The notes: generated from the sequence alone by a model not told the origin. Numbered from the stretch's first letter, positions 1 to 8,321 are shown. The stretch is DNA of 64,000 nucleotides from Brevibacillus sp. SYP-B805 (GCF_011059135.1 NZ_JAALGD010000015.1:54563-118562), one strand, 5' to 3'. A program made the numbers and translations.

Positions 1-1
1 T

Positions 2-832
2 TTATCGGCTGAAAGAAGCGCCTTCGGGATTCAGGTACTGCCGGAGCTCTTCATAGAAGGCGGGGTTGCATGCCATCACGCTGCTTTTCTGATCGTGCGG
101 AAGCGGTTCGCCTGTCATGCGGGTAACCACTCCGCCAGCCTCCTCCACGATCACTCTGCCTGCGGCAAAGTCCCAGGCATTGAGCGACAGGCTGACATAG
201 CCGTCCAGCCTTCCCGCAGCCACATAGGACATCTCCAGGGCCGCGCTGCCCAACAGGCGCATGCCGCGTACCTTTCCGGCCAGCTTCTTGACGATCAGGT
301 CGATCCCCATCTGCTCGGCCCGTTTGTTCCAGAACACGCTGGTGCACAGCAACGCCTCTTCCAGCTTCACCTGCCGCTCCAACCGCAGGCGCCGGCCGTT
401 CAGATAGGCCCCTGCGCCCTTCACGGCGTAAAACATCTCGTCCCGGGACGGGTCAAACACTACACCGACCAACCCCTCCCCTTTATGGTAAACGGCAATG
501 GAAACGGCAAAATTGATCTGCTGGTGCACAAAGTTGGTCGTTCCGTCGATCGGATCGATGATCCACAAGGTGTCATATTGGCTGGGGTCCCCTTTGAAGG
601 TGCTCTCTTCCGCCAGGATGCCATGGTCGGGAAACTGCTGCAGGATGGTTTCCACCACATGTTTTTCCACTTCCTTGTCCACGGCCGTCACCAGATCGGA
701 AGCGGAGGTTTTGTATTCGACCAGAAAGGGTTGTTTCAATCGTTCCAGGCTTAACGCTCCCGCTGATTTCGCGCAGTGGAGTGCCATCTCCTTGAGAGCT
801 TCGATTTGCACTGGTTGCAAGCGGATCGCCAC
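2..832 (-). CDS. Inositol monophosphatase family protein
   Basis: This is a soluble Mg-dependent, Li-sensitive-type sugar/inositol phosphate phosphatase of the SuhB/IMPase family, which releases phosphate from myo-inositol phosphates and related substrates. The 276-residue protein has the usual family length. Motif A reads DPIDGTTNF around residues 93-101, preceded by GILAEES, whose Glu binds metal. Motif B reads WDFAAG near residue 220. The start is a GTG with an AAAGGA element about 14 bases upstream; the first ATG (codon 16) abuts AAGGAG with no room for a ribosome. It lies downstream of cstA-ybdD but beyond a terminator, so it is probably a separate unit. The exact substrate (inositol phosphate, histidinol phosphate or PAP) cannot be told from sequence. 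The stop codon is at positions 2-4, so the gene is complete. Confidence 0.9.
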   Translation of the reverse strand: MAIRLQPVQIEALKEMALHCAKSAGALSLERLKQPFLVEYKTSASDLVTAVDKEVEKHVVETILQQFPDHGILAEESTFKGDPSQYDTLWIIDPIDGTTNFVHQQINFAVSIAVYHKGEGLVGVVFDPSRDEMFYAVKGAGAYLNGRRLRLERQVKLEEALLCTSVFWNKRAEQMGIDLIVKKLAGKVRGMRLLGSAALEMSYVAAGRLDGYVSLSLNAWDFAAGRVIVEEAGGVVTRMTGEPLPHDQKSSVMACNPAFYEELRQYLNPEGASFSR

Positions 833-873
833 CTAAATCTTGACTTTCCTTTAGTGTACCACATTTTGTCACG

Positions 874-903
874 ACGAAGAAAGGAGGCCCTGTGAGGACC
901 TCC
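874..903 (-). terminator. Intrinsic terminator after cstA-ybdD
   Basis: Stem arms at 883-891 and 895-903 pair fully (one G-T wobble) around a 3-base loop. On the minus strand they are followed by a T-rich run (TTTCTTCGT). The hairpin sits about 10 bases after the ybdD stop codon. Confidence 0.7.
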
Positions 904-913
904 CTGTTTGCCG

Positions 914-1126
914 TCAGCAGCAGCGGGAAACGCCGCCCTTTTCATAACGGTCGCGCAGCGCGCACATGTAATACTCCTTTTCCGACATGGGAAACGCGCC
1001 GGGCGCCGCATGATTGGCGTACCAATGCTTGAGATAACGATCATAGTCCGGCATGCCGAAGATGAATTTGATGGTGGACCTGGTCTGACGCAGGAACCTA
1101 CGGATCGCTCTCAGCTTCTGCTTCAT
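914..1126 (-). CDS. YbdD/YjiX family small protein
   Basis: A 70-residue basic protein that matches the YbdD/YjiX (DUF466) family by its motifs: FGMPDYDRYLKHW in the middle, then HP/PG-rich and MSEKEYY segments and a Cys-rich end. In enterobacteria ybdD and yjiX sit directly after cstA and btsT, and the same order is seen here: its start overlaps the cstA stop by four bases (ATGA), implying translational coupling. The biochemical role of the family is not firmly established; a link to CstA-type pyruvate transport is inferred from this conserved pairing. A terminator follows. Confidence 0.88.
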   Translation of the reverse strand: MKQKLRAIRRFLRQTRSTIKFIFGMPDYDRYLKHWYANHAAPGAFPMSEKEYYMCALRDRYEKGGVSRCC

Positions 1127-3210
1127 GCCAAGACATGTCCTTTCGGATCGTAGTAGTCGTCGCCCTTGGATTGCACATACGGCGATTCCTGCAGTTCATA
1201 CTGCTTGCCGTTCAAAATGCTGATCCACAGGCGCAGGCCGTCGAGAATGATGCCGACGGTGATCACCATGAAGATGGCGCAGACCACCGCATCGATCTGG
1301 TCGTTGAGAATCATCTTCTGGGCGGCTTCCACCGTTTTGACGCCGGGCGGCAGCGTGCCTTCCGCCAGGGCCTTCTTGAATGTTTCCGCATGCGTCAGGA
1401 AGCTGATGCTGGCTTTTTCGTGGAACAGCTTTTGCCACGCGGCGGTCAGGGTCGAGATCGACAGCCATGCCATCGGCACCAGTGTGACCCACGAATAGCG
1501 GGCTTTGCCCATCTTGAAGATGATGGTCGTCCCCACCGTGAAGGCGATGGCGGCCAGCATCTGGTTGGCGATGCCAAACAGCGGCCAGAGCGTGAAGATA
1601 CCCCCCAGCGGATCATAGACACCTTGCAGGAGGAAATACCCCCAGCCGAGGGTGATCAATGCGGAACCGATCAGGTTGCCCGGCAGCCAATTCACTTCCT
1701 TCATCTTCGGAATAACGTTGCCCAGCAGGTCCTGCACCATGAAACGCCCCACACGGGTACCGGCGTCAATGGTCGTCAGGATGAAAACGGCTTCAAACAG
1801 AATGGCGAAGTGATACCAGAAGGCTTTAAATCCACCGAAAAACCCGGCGAAGATGGTGGCCATCCCGATGGCGAGCGATGGTGCGCCCCCTGTGCGGGAA
1901 AGAATCGTCTTCTCCCCGATATCGTTGGCCATGGCCGTGATCTGGTCAGGAGTGACAGTAAAGCCCCATTCGGTGATTTTGGCAGCGGCTGCGGCCGCGT
2001 CCGCGCCGATCACGGCAGCCGGAGAGTTGACGGCGAAGTACATGCCGGGCGTCAGCACGCAGGCGGCGATCATGGCCATGATGGCAACCGCCGATTCCAT
2101 CAGCATCCCGCCGTATCCGATCATCGGCGCATGCGATTCCTTGGCGATCAGCTTGGGCGTCGTCCCCGAAGAGACAAGCGCGTGGAAGCCGGAGACAGCT
2201 CCGCAGGCAATCGTAATGAAGAGGAACGGGAACAGGTTGCCGGCGAATACCGGGCCGGTGCCGTCGATAAATCTGGTCAGCGCAGGCATTTGCAGCGGCG
2301 GCAGCGTCAATACGATCCCCACCGCCAGCACGGCGATGGTGCCGATTTTCAGGAACGAGCTGAGATAATCACGCGGTGCCAGCAGCAGCCAAACCGGCAG
2401 AACGGAAGCGATGAACCCGTAGATGATGATCATCCAGGCGAGCTGCGGTTTCGTGAAGGTGAACGCAGGTCCCCAGGTGGGCGATTCGGCAACCGCCTGG
2501 CCCCACCAGAGCGCGACGAACAGCAGCACCAATCCGATCAGGGAACCTTCCAGGACGCGGCCCGGCCGGATATAGCGCATGTACAGCCCCATCAGGATGG
2601 CGATCGGCAGGGTCATGAAGATCGTGAAGGTGGCCCAGGGCGAATCGGCGAGAGCGTTTACCACAACCATCGCCAAAACGGCAATCAAAATCACCATGAT
2701 GGCCAGGATGCCGATCAGGGCGAGAAAACCGCCGACCGGGCCGATCTCTTCCTTGGCAATCTGGCCCAGGGTTTTGCCGTTGCGGCGCATGGAACCGAAC
2801 AGGATCACGAAGTCTTGGACGGCTCCGCCCAGCACGACCCCGACGATGATCCAGATCGTGCCCGGCAGATATCCCATTTGGGCCGCCAGCGTCGGACCCA
2901 CCAGCGGGCCTGCCCCCGCGATAGCCGCGAAATGGTGGCCGAACACAATCCATTTGTTGGTCGGTACGAAATCTTTGCCGTCATTGTTCACTTCAGCCGG
3001 GGTGGCGCGGTTGTCGTCCAGTCCCATCACTTTGTTGGCAATGAACCGGCTGTAAAAACGATAAGCAACCGCATAAGTGCAAAAAGCAGCCGTCAAGAGC
3101 CAGAACGAGTTGACGGATTCTCCCCGGGACAGCGCCAGCGTGCCGAAGCCGACAGCGCCCAATGCGGCGATTCCGCCCCAGATGATGGCAGAAAGAAACC
3201 ATTTTTGCAT
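1123..3210 (-). CDS. cstA: Carbon starvation protein CstA (pyruvate/peptide transporter)
   Basis: A polytopic inner-membrane transporter of 695 residues, the usual length for CstA/BtsT. Recognisable blocks are RFYSRFIANKVMGLDD near residue 52, the highly conserved VFGHHFAAIAGAGPLVGP near residues 89-106, and GGAVQDFVILFGSMRRNGK near 128-146; many hydrophobic helices follow to the end. Members of the family import pyruvate (BtsT, CstA of E. coli) and were first linked to peptide use in starvation. The start ATG has a strong AAAGGAGGAG site. It is followed by ybdD with a four-base overlap and is preceded by the lytST pair, whose LytTR regulator probably acts on the promoter at 3257-3309. Pyruvate as substrate is inferred from family and context. 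Confidence 0.95.
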   Translation of the reverse strand: MQKWFLSAIIWGGIAALGAVGFGTLALSRGESVNSFWLLTAAFCTYAVAYRFYSRFIANKVMGLDDNRATPAEVNNDGKDFVPTNKWIVFGHHFAAIAGAGPLVGPTLAAQMGYLPGTIWIIVGVVLGGAVQDFVILFGSMRRNGKTLGQIAKEEIGPVGGFLALIGILAIMVILIAVLAMVVVNALADSPWATFTIFMTLPIAILMGLYMRYIRPGRVLEGSLIGLVLLFVALWWGQAVAESPTWGPAFTFTKPQLAWMIIIYGFIASVLPVWLLLAPRDYLSSFLKIGTIAVLAVGIVLTLPPLQMPALTRFIDGTGPVFAGNLFPFLFITIACGAVSGFHALVSSGTTPKLIAKESHAPMIGYGGMLMESAVAIMAMIAACVLTPGMYFAVNSPAAVIGADAAAAAAKITEWGFTVTPDQITAMANDIGEKTILSRTGGAPSLAIGMATIFAGFFGGFKAFWYHFAILFEAVFILTTIDAGTRVGRFMVQDLLGNVIPKMKEVNWLPGNLIGSALITLGWGYFLLQGVYDPLGGIFTLWPLFGIANQMLAAIAFTVGTTIIFKMGKARYSWVTLVPMAWLSISTLTAAWQKLFHEKASISFLTHAETFKKALAEGTLPPGVKTVEAAQKMILNDQIDAVVCAIFMVITVGIILDGLRLWISILNGKQYELQESPYVQSKGDDYYDPKGHVLA

Positions 3211-3256
3211 CAGATCTTCTCCTCCTTTTTCCTTGAAATTGAAAGATAAGTACCTG

Positions 3257-3309
3257 ACTATAAAATAGCAGGGAAGGGCAAACGGAAAAATGGGAATTGT
3301 CTAAACTGT
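3257..3309 (-). promoter_or_regulatory. cstA promoter with two LytTR-type direct repeats
   Basis: Read on the minus strand, ACAGTTTAG (3301-3309) matches the LytTR/AgrA half-site consensus [TA][AC][CA]GTTN[AG][TG] at every position, and TCCGTTTGC (3278-3286) matches 8 of 9. They are direct repeats separated by 14 bases. A TATAGT -10 box lies at 3257-3262, so the second repeat occupies the -35 region, where no good -35 hexamer is seen. This is the arrangement expected of a promoter activated by the adjacent LytTR response regulator. Binding itself is inferred. Confidence 0.55.
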
Positions 3310-3310
3310 A

Positions 3311-3344
3311 AAAAAAAGCGCACAAACGGATGAAATGTGTGCGC
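3311..3344 (-). terminator. Intrinsic terminator of the lytST-like operon
   Basis: Arms GCGCACA (3318-3324) and TGTGCGC (3338-3344) pair perfectly. The plus-strand A7 run at 3311-3317 gives a T7 tail on the minus strand. It separates the response-regulator gene from the cstA promoter. Confidence 0.85.
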
Positions 3345-3397
3345 GAAATTGAAAGCGGTTTCGTTGAGTGCATCTTGCCCTCGCCGACGTCCGCCAC

Positions 3398-4180
3398 CTA
3401 GAACCCCAGCCGGCGCTTTACCTCTTTTACCGCATTGCGGCTGACGGGAATTTCCGTTTTTTGCTGGTCCTGCATCACCAGATGAACCGCCCCTTTAAAC
3501 CACGGCACCAGCTCCGCCGCCTTGTTCAGATTGACGATAAACGCCCGGTGCGTTCGGCAAAACTGCTGCTCGGGAAGGCGGCTTTCCAGTTCCTGCAGGG
3601 TGAACGAAGTGGCATACTGCTCCGTCTCCGTGTGAATTACCGCGTTTCTTCCTTCCACGGTGGCGAAAACGATGTCCTCCGGATCAATCAGCAGGATCTT
3701 GCCGTTTTTCTCGCCCGGGATGCGCCTCGGTCCTCTCTCCGTCAGCACCGTCTGGAGAAGGGAGGCGATTCGCTCCTCCAGCTCGGAGCGCGGGTTGGCA
3801 TCTGCGGCGCGCTGCCCCTGCCATTTTCGGATGCGGCAGACGGTCTTCTCCAGGCGATGCAGGCTGAAGGGTTTGACAATATAATCGACCGCCTCCGTCT
3901 CAAAGGCGCGGACGGCGTACATGTCATAAGCGCTTGCAAAAATCACCATCGGGGGATTGCCCATGGTTTCCAGGATCTCCTGGCCCACATCGACGCCATC
4001 GCGATCATGCAGATGGATATCCAGGAATACGGCATCCGGCTCCGCTTCCGGGATTTGTTCCAGCGCTTCCTCGCCGCTTGCCGCCTCCCCGATCACCGTG
4101 ATATCGGGAAACTGCTCCAGCAGGTAGCGCAGCTCCGCTCGCGCCGGCATTTCATCATCCACGAGAAACACTTTCAGCAT
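3398..4180 (-). CDS. lytT: LytTR-family response regulator (LytT/BtsR/YpdB type)
   Basis: A two-component response regulator of 260 residues. The N-terminal receiver domain shows FLVDDE (residues 5-10), the phospho-acceptor Asp in AVFLDIHL (about residue 54), and VDYIVKPF with the conserved Lys (about 103). The C-terminal LytTR DNA-binding domain spans about 155-258 and contains the typical FCRTHRAFIVNL segment. It overlaps the sensor kinase gene upstream by 26 bases, so the two are cotranscribed and coupled. LytTR regulators bind short direct repeats; such repeats occur in the cstA promoter immediately downstream. Regulation of pyruvate uptake is inferred from this layout and from the BtsSR and LytST precedents. 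Confidence 0.93.
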   Translation of the reverse strand: MLKVFLVDDEMPARAELRYLLEQFPDITVIGEAASGEEALEQIPEAEPDAVFLDIHLHDRDGVDVGQEILETMGNPPMVIFASAYDMYAVRAFETEAVDYIVKPFSLHRLEKTVCRIRKWQGQRAADANPRSELEERIASLLQTVLTERGPRRIPGEKNGKILLIDPEDIVFATVEGRNAVIHTETEQYATSFTLQELESRLPEQQFCRTHRAFIVNLNKAAELVPWFKGAVHLVMQDQQKTEIPVSRNAVKEVKRRLGF

Positions 4181-5885
4181 ATGGGTTCACTCCTATCGGC
4201 AGCGTGATGGTGCAGACGGTTCCTTCGCCTTTCCTGCTCTCAATGACGATGCCGTACGGCTGACCGTAGAGCGACTGCAGGCGGCCGCTTACGTTGGACA
4301 AACCGATTCCCGACAACCGCCGCTGCTTGCTGCTGCCCGCAGCAGGCGGGCGGCTGAACGGATTGCCCTCCATCCCGATCCCGTTGTCCGCGACGACCAG
4401 TTCCAGCGTGGAACCCTCCCTGCGGCGGGCGGCGATTCTCACCACACCGCCTTCCCGCTTCGGCAGAAGACCGTGCTTGATGGCGTTCTCCACCAGCGGC
4501 TGCAGGATCAATCCCGGAACCACATATTTCTCCACGCCGGGCTGGATGTCATATTCGACGCGCAGCTTCTCGTCAAAGCGGGCCCGTTCGATGGACAGAT
4601 ACGCTTCCACGTGCTCCAGCTCTTCCGCCAGCGTCACGAATCCCCCGCTGTGATGCAGATTGCGCCGGAAATACTCTCCCAGATTGATCAGCAGCTCCCG
4701 CGCCTGCTCCGGCCGGAAGCGGATGAAGGAGACGATGGTGTTGATGGCGTTAAAGAGAAAGTGCGGGTTGATCTGCGCGTGGAGCGCCCTGATCTCCGCA
4801 TCGGCCAGCAGGCGGGACTGCCGCTCCAGCTCCGCGATCTCCAGCTGGGTGGAAATCAGGCTGCCCAGGCCGCGCACAAGCTCCAGATCAACGGCGGACA
4901 GTTTGCGAGAATGATCCTGATACAGCTTGAGCACGCCGACCACTTCCCTTTTCCGCAGAAGCGGGACAAGGATGGCGCAGCGCAGCGGACAGTTTTTCAC
5001 GTGACAGCCGATCTCTTCCTTGGTCCTCGCCATTTTCATCTCTTTGTTCTCCAGCACTTCACGGGTCGCCCTGGTGATGATCTGCTGGCCGGCGATATGG
5101 TGGGAACCGCCTGCTCCCACATGAGCCAGCACCGTGCTGGTATCCGTGATGGCCACCGCCGCGACGCGCGTCGTCCGCAGAATCTCCCGGGCCACTTTTT
5201 CCGCCGACTCCGGGGTCAATCCCTGGCGGAGAAAGGAGAGGGTCTTGTCCGCAATCTGCAGCGTCCGCTGTGCCTGCAGGGCGCCGATCCGGTCCTCCTC
5301 GTTCTTGACAAGGCCGATGATGATCATAAACACGGCGATCCCCAGGGAATTGACAACCGACATCGGAATGCTGATCACTTTGACCAGTTCCAGCGCCTGT
5401 TCATACGGCTTGGCGATCAGGAGGATGATCCCCATCTGCATCCATTCGGAGAGAAAGCCGATCAGCAGAGCCGTTTTCCAGTCAATCTCCTTGTTTTTGC
5501 GAACATGATAGACCAACCCGGCCAGCAGCCCTTCCAGGGTGGTGGAGATGGCGCAGGCCAGATCGGTGAAACCGCCCAGCGAATAGCGGTGGATGCCGGC
5601 GAGCAAGCCTGTCAGGCCCCCGACCCAGGGACCGGCCAACAGTCCGGCGACCACCGCGCCGATCACCCGCGAATTGGCGATCGCATCCAGGTACCAGATC
5701 CCGTTGTAGGTCGCAAAAATCGAAAGGGCGGTAAAAATCAGAACCATCAGACTCTTCTCCTTAAGAGAAGCGTGCTGGTTCAGAATGTTGCGAAACGCTT
5801 TCACGCGCGTCAGCAGGAAAGCCGCCACGACCAGGACGGCCGTCCGTTCGGCAAGCGTGATCATCAATGGGCTAAACAGATTCAT
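4155..5885 (-). CDS. lytS: LytS-type sensor histidine kinase
   Basis: A membrane histidine kinase of 576 residues in the LytS/BtsS/YpdA class. The N-terminal 5TMR-LYT domain (about 1-195) holds the membrane helices. A GAF-like region follows (about 215-345). The His_kinase domain has the NPHFLFN motif with the phosphorylated His near residue 375, and an HATPase domain with LVENAIKHG and ADNGIGM ends the protein. I chose the ATG at 5885 because AAGGGGGG stands six bases upstream; an in-frame ATG at 5930 would add 15 poorly supported residues. LytS-class kinases sense extracellular pyruvate in several species. The partner is the overlapping LytTR regulator, and the probable target is cstA next door. 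Confidence 0.93.
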   Translation of the reverse strand: MNLFSPLMITLAERTAVLVVAAFLLTRVKAFRNILNQHASLKEKSLMVLIFTALSIFATYNGIWYLDAIANSRVIGAVVAGLLAGPWVGGLTGLLAGIHRYSLGGFTDLACAISTTLEGLLAGLVYHVRKNKEIDWKTALLIGFLSEWMQMGIILLIAKPYEQALELVKVISIPMSVVNSLGIAVFMIIIGLVKNEEDRIGALQAQRTLQIADKTLSFLRQGLTPESAEKVAREILRTTRVAAVAITDTSTVLAHVGAGGSHHIAGQQIITRATREVLENKEMKMARTKEEIGCHVKNCPLRCAILVPLLRKREVVGVLKLYQDHSRKLSAVDLELVRGLGSLISTQLEIAELERQSRLLADAEIRALHAQINPHFLFNAINTIVSFIRFRPEQARELLINLGEYFRRNLHHSGGFVTLAEELEHVEAYLSIERARFDEKLRVEYDIQPGVEKYVVPGLILQPLVENAIKHGLLPKREGGVVRIAARRREGSTLELVVADNGIGMEGNPFSRPPAAGSSKQRRLSGIGLSNVSGRLQSLYGQPYGIVIESRKGEGTVCTITLPIGVNPYAESVSRG

Positions 5886-5969
5886 GCCCATCCCCCCTTG
5901 CGGCATCCGGCAATCTGTGCTTTTTCTCATTATCGCCAGTGTACGCGCCGCCGGTCAAGCCGAATCCAA

Positions 5970-6008
5970 ATGGAAAATCCCCGCAGTCAGCTGTCTGACC
6001 GGGGGATT
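5970..6008 (-). terminator. Intrinsic terminator of hpd
   Basis: An outer stem AATCCCC/GGGGATT (5976-5982, 6002-6008) encloses an inner stem GTCAG/CTGAC (5986-5990, 5995-5999). The minus-strand tail begins TTTTCC. It follows the hpd stop codon by about 17 bases. Confidence 0.75.
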
Positions 6009-6024
6009 GCATGGCGTTGGGTCC

Positions 6025-7113
6025 TCACAGGTTGCCGCGCCGCTCCTGCTCCCGCTCCAGCGCCTCAAACAGCGCCTTGAAGTTGCCGTTGCCGAAGCCG
6101 CGCGCGCCTTTGCGCTGGATGATCTCGACGAACAGGGTGGGGCGGTCCACGATGGGCTTGCTGAACAATTGCAGCAGATACCCTTCATCGTCGCGGTCGA
6201 CCAGAATGCGCAGATCGCGGAGCGTGTCGATGTTCTCGTCGATTTCGCCGACGCGTGCCTTCAGATCTTCATAATACGCATCCGGCACATCCAGGAAGTC
6301 AACTCCGTTGGCGCGGAGCTTGGAGACCGTGGTGACGATATCGTTGGTCAACAGGGCGATATGCTGCACCCCGGGTCCCTGGTAAAATTCGAGGAACTCC
6401 TGGATTTGCGATTTGCGGCGTCCTTCCGCCGGCTCGTTGATGGGGAATTTGATCCGGCCGGTGCCATTGGTCATCACCTTGGACATCAGGGCGGAATATT
6501 CCGTGGAGATGTCGTCCTCGCTGAAGTTTTGGGCCGCGCTGAAGCCCATTACCTTTTCGTAGAAGGAGACCCACTCCTCCATCACTTCGACGTTGCCCAC
6601 GATATGGTCAATGCCGATGAGGCCGGTGCTTTCCCCCTGCACCGGGGATTCGTACGCGACATAGCCGGGGAAAAACGGCCCGCTGTACTGTTTCCGCTCG
6701 ATGAAGGAGTGGACGTTGTCGCCGTAGGTGGCGATGGTCGCTTTCTTCACCGTGCCGAACTCATCGGAATATTCGGTCGGCTCCATGATCGGCGTCGCGC
6801 CGCGGGATACCGCCTCGCGGAACGCCCGCTCGCAATCCTCCACACGCAGGGCCACGTCCTTCACGCCGTCTCCGTGCTTCTGGGTAAACGCCGCGATCGG
6901 GTGTTCCGGCGTCAAGCTGCCGCTGATGACAAAGGTGAGATGGTTTTGCTTCAGCACGTAAGAGACCTTGTCCCGGGAACCGGTTTCCAGTCCCGCATAG
7001 GCCACTGCCTGAAAGCCGAACGCTTTGGTGAAGTAGTGCATGGTTTGTTTGGCGTTGCCCACGTAAAACTCCACATGATCCCAGTCCTGGATAGGGAAAA
7101 AGTCAGTGCTCAT
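6025..7113 (-). CDS. hpd: 4-Hydroxyphenylpyruvate dioxygenase
   Basis: This Fe(II) dioxygenase converts 4-hydroxyphenylpyruvate to homogentisate in tyrosine breakdown. The 362-residue protein has the two vicinal-oxygen-chelate domains expected: an N-terminal one starting WDHVEFYVGNAKQT, and a catalytic C-terminal one. Likely iron ligands are the His in IDHIVGNV (about residue 170), the His in VQHIALLT (about 253) and the Glu in LFVEIIQRKGARGFG (about 332); the last block is a family signature. The start at 7113 has GGAGGG six bases upstream; an in-frame ATG at 7146 lacks a good site. No homogentisate dioxygenase or fumarylacetoacetase gene is nearby, so the rest of the pathway must be elsewhere or absent. 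A cre-like operator lies in the promoter. Confidence 0.95.
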   Translation of the reverse strand: MSTDFFPIQDWDHVEFYVGNAKQTMHYFTKAFGFQAVAYAGLETGSRDKVSYVLKQNHLTFVISGSLTPEHPIAAFTQKHGDGVKDVALRVEDCERAFREAVSRGATPIMEPTEYSDEFGTVKKATIATYGDNVHSFIERKQYSGPFFPGYVAYESPVQGESTGLIGIDHIVGNVEVMEEWVSFYEKVMGFSAAQNFSEDDISTEYSALMSKVMTNGTGRIKFPINEPAEGRRKSQIQEFLEFYQGPGVQHIALLTNDIVTTVSKLRANGVDFLDVPDAYYEDLKARVGEIDENIDTLRDLRILVDRDDEGYLLQLFSKPIVDRPTLFVEIIQRKGARGFGNGNFKALFEALEREQERRGNL

Positions 7114-7160
7114 GTCGTTCCCTCCATTTGTTGATGAAGATTCCATTCGATTACCCTGAG

Positions 7161-7188
7161 ATTACAATGAAAGCGCTTTCCCTCGCAA
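7161..7188 (-). promoter_or_regulatory. hpd promoter with CcpA cre-like site in its spacer
   Basis: On the minus strand a TTGCGA -35 (7183-7188) and TGTAAT -10 (7161-7166) are 16 bases apart. The spacer contains TGAAAGCGCTTTCC (7168-7181), whose core GAAAGCGCTTTC is a perfect palindrome; it fits the catabolite-responsive element consensus except at its last base. An operator placed between -35 and -10 would repress hpd during growth on preferred carbon sources; CcpA binding is inferred. Confidence 0.5.
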
Positions 7189-7322
7189 GAACACCGACTA
7201 ACGCACAGCCGCTTTTCAACGTTAACGCATTGGGATGGCGCTGCCGCCTGCATAATTTTCCTTTTCTCGAGACAGAATATGCAGGGAATGACATTCTGCG
7301 ATTGAGTGGGAGGTATTTACGC

Positions 7323-7688
7323 ATGTATCAGTATCACACCAATACCATTCTCAACGAGGTGCAGCGCATCCTGAACCAGCTGCAGCAAAATGAGCGGAAC
7401 AACGCCAACACGCTGCGCAATCTGGCAGGCCAGCTCCAGAACCTGGCGGCGACGGAGAACCAGGCGACCGCCATGCTGCAGCAGCTTCTCTCCCTGACCA
7501 ACCAGCTGGCCGCCGAAGCGTCCAGGGCGACCCCGCCGGCTTATCCGACCGCCATGCCCTACGAACCGCTGCGAACCAACGCCGGCTCCAATGTGACCCC
7601 CGCGCTGCACGGGTCCGCCATCAGCGCCGGGCTGCAGGCGGCTGCCTCGCCCCAAGCCGCCAACACCCCTCCATTCGGCCAGTCCTAG
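7323..7688 (+). CDS. Small Gln/Asn-rich helical protein of unknown function
   Basis: I do not recognise this 121-residue protein. Residues 1-75 are rich in Gln, Asn, Leu and Ala with heptad-like spacing (LNEVQRILNQLQQNE, then LRNLAGQLQNLAATENQ), predicting an alpha-helical coiled coil. The last 45 residues are Pro/Ala/Ser-rich and probably disordered. There is no signal peptide or membrane segment. The start ATG at 7323 follows GGGAGG by nine bases; the open frame extends upstream to 7128 but that part overlaps the hpd promoter and lacks a ribosome site. It is monocistronic, diverging from hpd and closed by a bidirectional terminator. Coiled coil plus flexible tail suggests a structural or spore-associated role, but nothing here proves it. 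Confidence 0.65.
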   Translation: MYQYHTNTILNEVQRILNQLQQNERNNANTLRNLAGQLQNLAATENQATAMLQQLLSLTNQLAAEASRATPPAYPTAMPYEPLRTNAGSNVTPALHGSAISAGLQAAASPQAANTPPFGQS

Positions 7689-7766
7689 CGAGGCGGAACC
7701 GCTGCGGGGAGTAAAAACCCACCCGGCTTGAGCCAACGCTCCATCCACTCGGCTATACTATCGCTG

Positions 7767-7815
7767 CGTAAAAAGCCTGCGCGTTTCTGTTATGGAAATG
7801 CGCAGGCTTCTTTTT
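7767..7815. terminator. Bidirectional terminator
   Basis: Arms AAGCCTGCGC (7773-7782) and GCGCAGGCTT (7800-7809) pair perfectly, extended inside by TTTC/GAAA. An A run precedes and a T run follows, so the hairpin can serve both the coiled-coil gene and the convergent zinc-ribbon gene. Confidence 0.9.
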
Positions 7816-7827
7816 GGTAATGGATGG

Positions 7828-8190
7828 TTAATCGAGTTGACCATACTCTTTTAATCGCAGCAAAGCATCTTCCGTAACGAAGAATTCAGCCTTCCCGCAA
7901 TTTGGGCACACAAACATGAGCAAACGGAGCGTCCCTTTAAATAGATCGCCCAGTTCGCCAAAAAACAGATTGCTGACCACGGACGACCGCTGCAGTTCCT
8001 GTTCGCCCAGACACAGCATCTCCCCATGACACTTGGGGCAGTATTCCGCTTTGGCAACCATTTCTTTGCCTGCATCATCGGCATGCAAGCCGGAATGCGC
8101 TTGCCTTTCGAAATCAACAAGCTCTTTGCCACAATTTGAACAGTATGCCTCAAATTGCGACACTTGGTTGTCACACCAGGGGCACTGCAT
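7828..8190 (-). CDS. Zinc-ribbon protein of unknown function
   Basis: A cytosolic protein of 120 residues with four CxxC knuckles: CPWC near residue 3, CSNCGK near 18, CPKC near 53 and CPNCGK near 95. Two zinc ribbons can therefore form. Between them are a short charged helix and a hydrophobic segment (LFFGELGDLFKGTLRLLMFV). The start at 8190 has GGAGGG six bases upstream; the frame is open to 8232 but that extension is unsupported. It diverges from the MarR-GNAT gene. The zinc ribbons suggest nucleic acid or protein binding; no more specific role can be given. Confidence 0.75.
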   Translation of the reverse strand: MQCPWCDNQVSQFEAYCSNCGKELVDFERQAHSGLHADDAGKEMVAKAEYCPKCHGEMLCLGEQELQRSSVVSNLFFGELGDLFKGTLRLLMFVCPNCGKAEFFVTEDALLRLKEYGQLD

Positions 8191-8321
8191 CTCGAACCCT
8201 CCAAACATATCAATGATTCGTGGGGGAACCACGTCAAATCAATAGCGTTCCTTGCTGAACTTATTTCGAAGCGAATGCTGAAGTTTGCTCAGATACCCGA
8301 CCTGCATTCCCCTTTCTTTCA

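Noticed and set aside
1135..3249. A 704-codon open frame antisense to cstA
   Set aside because: It mirrors a clearly conserved transporter gene; its product is His/Gln/Arg-rich with no motif. Such long shadows are expected in GC-rich DNA.
3350..3363. cre-like TGAAAGCGGTTTCG
   Set aside because: It lies between the response-regulator stop codon and its terminator, not at a promoter, so a role for CcpA is unlikely.
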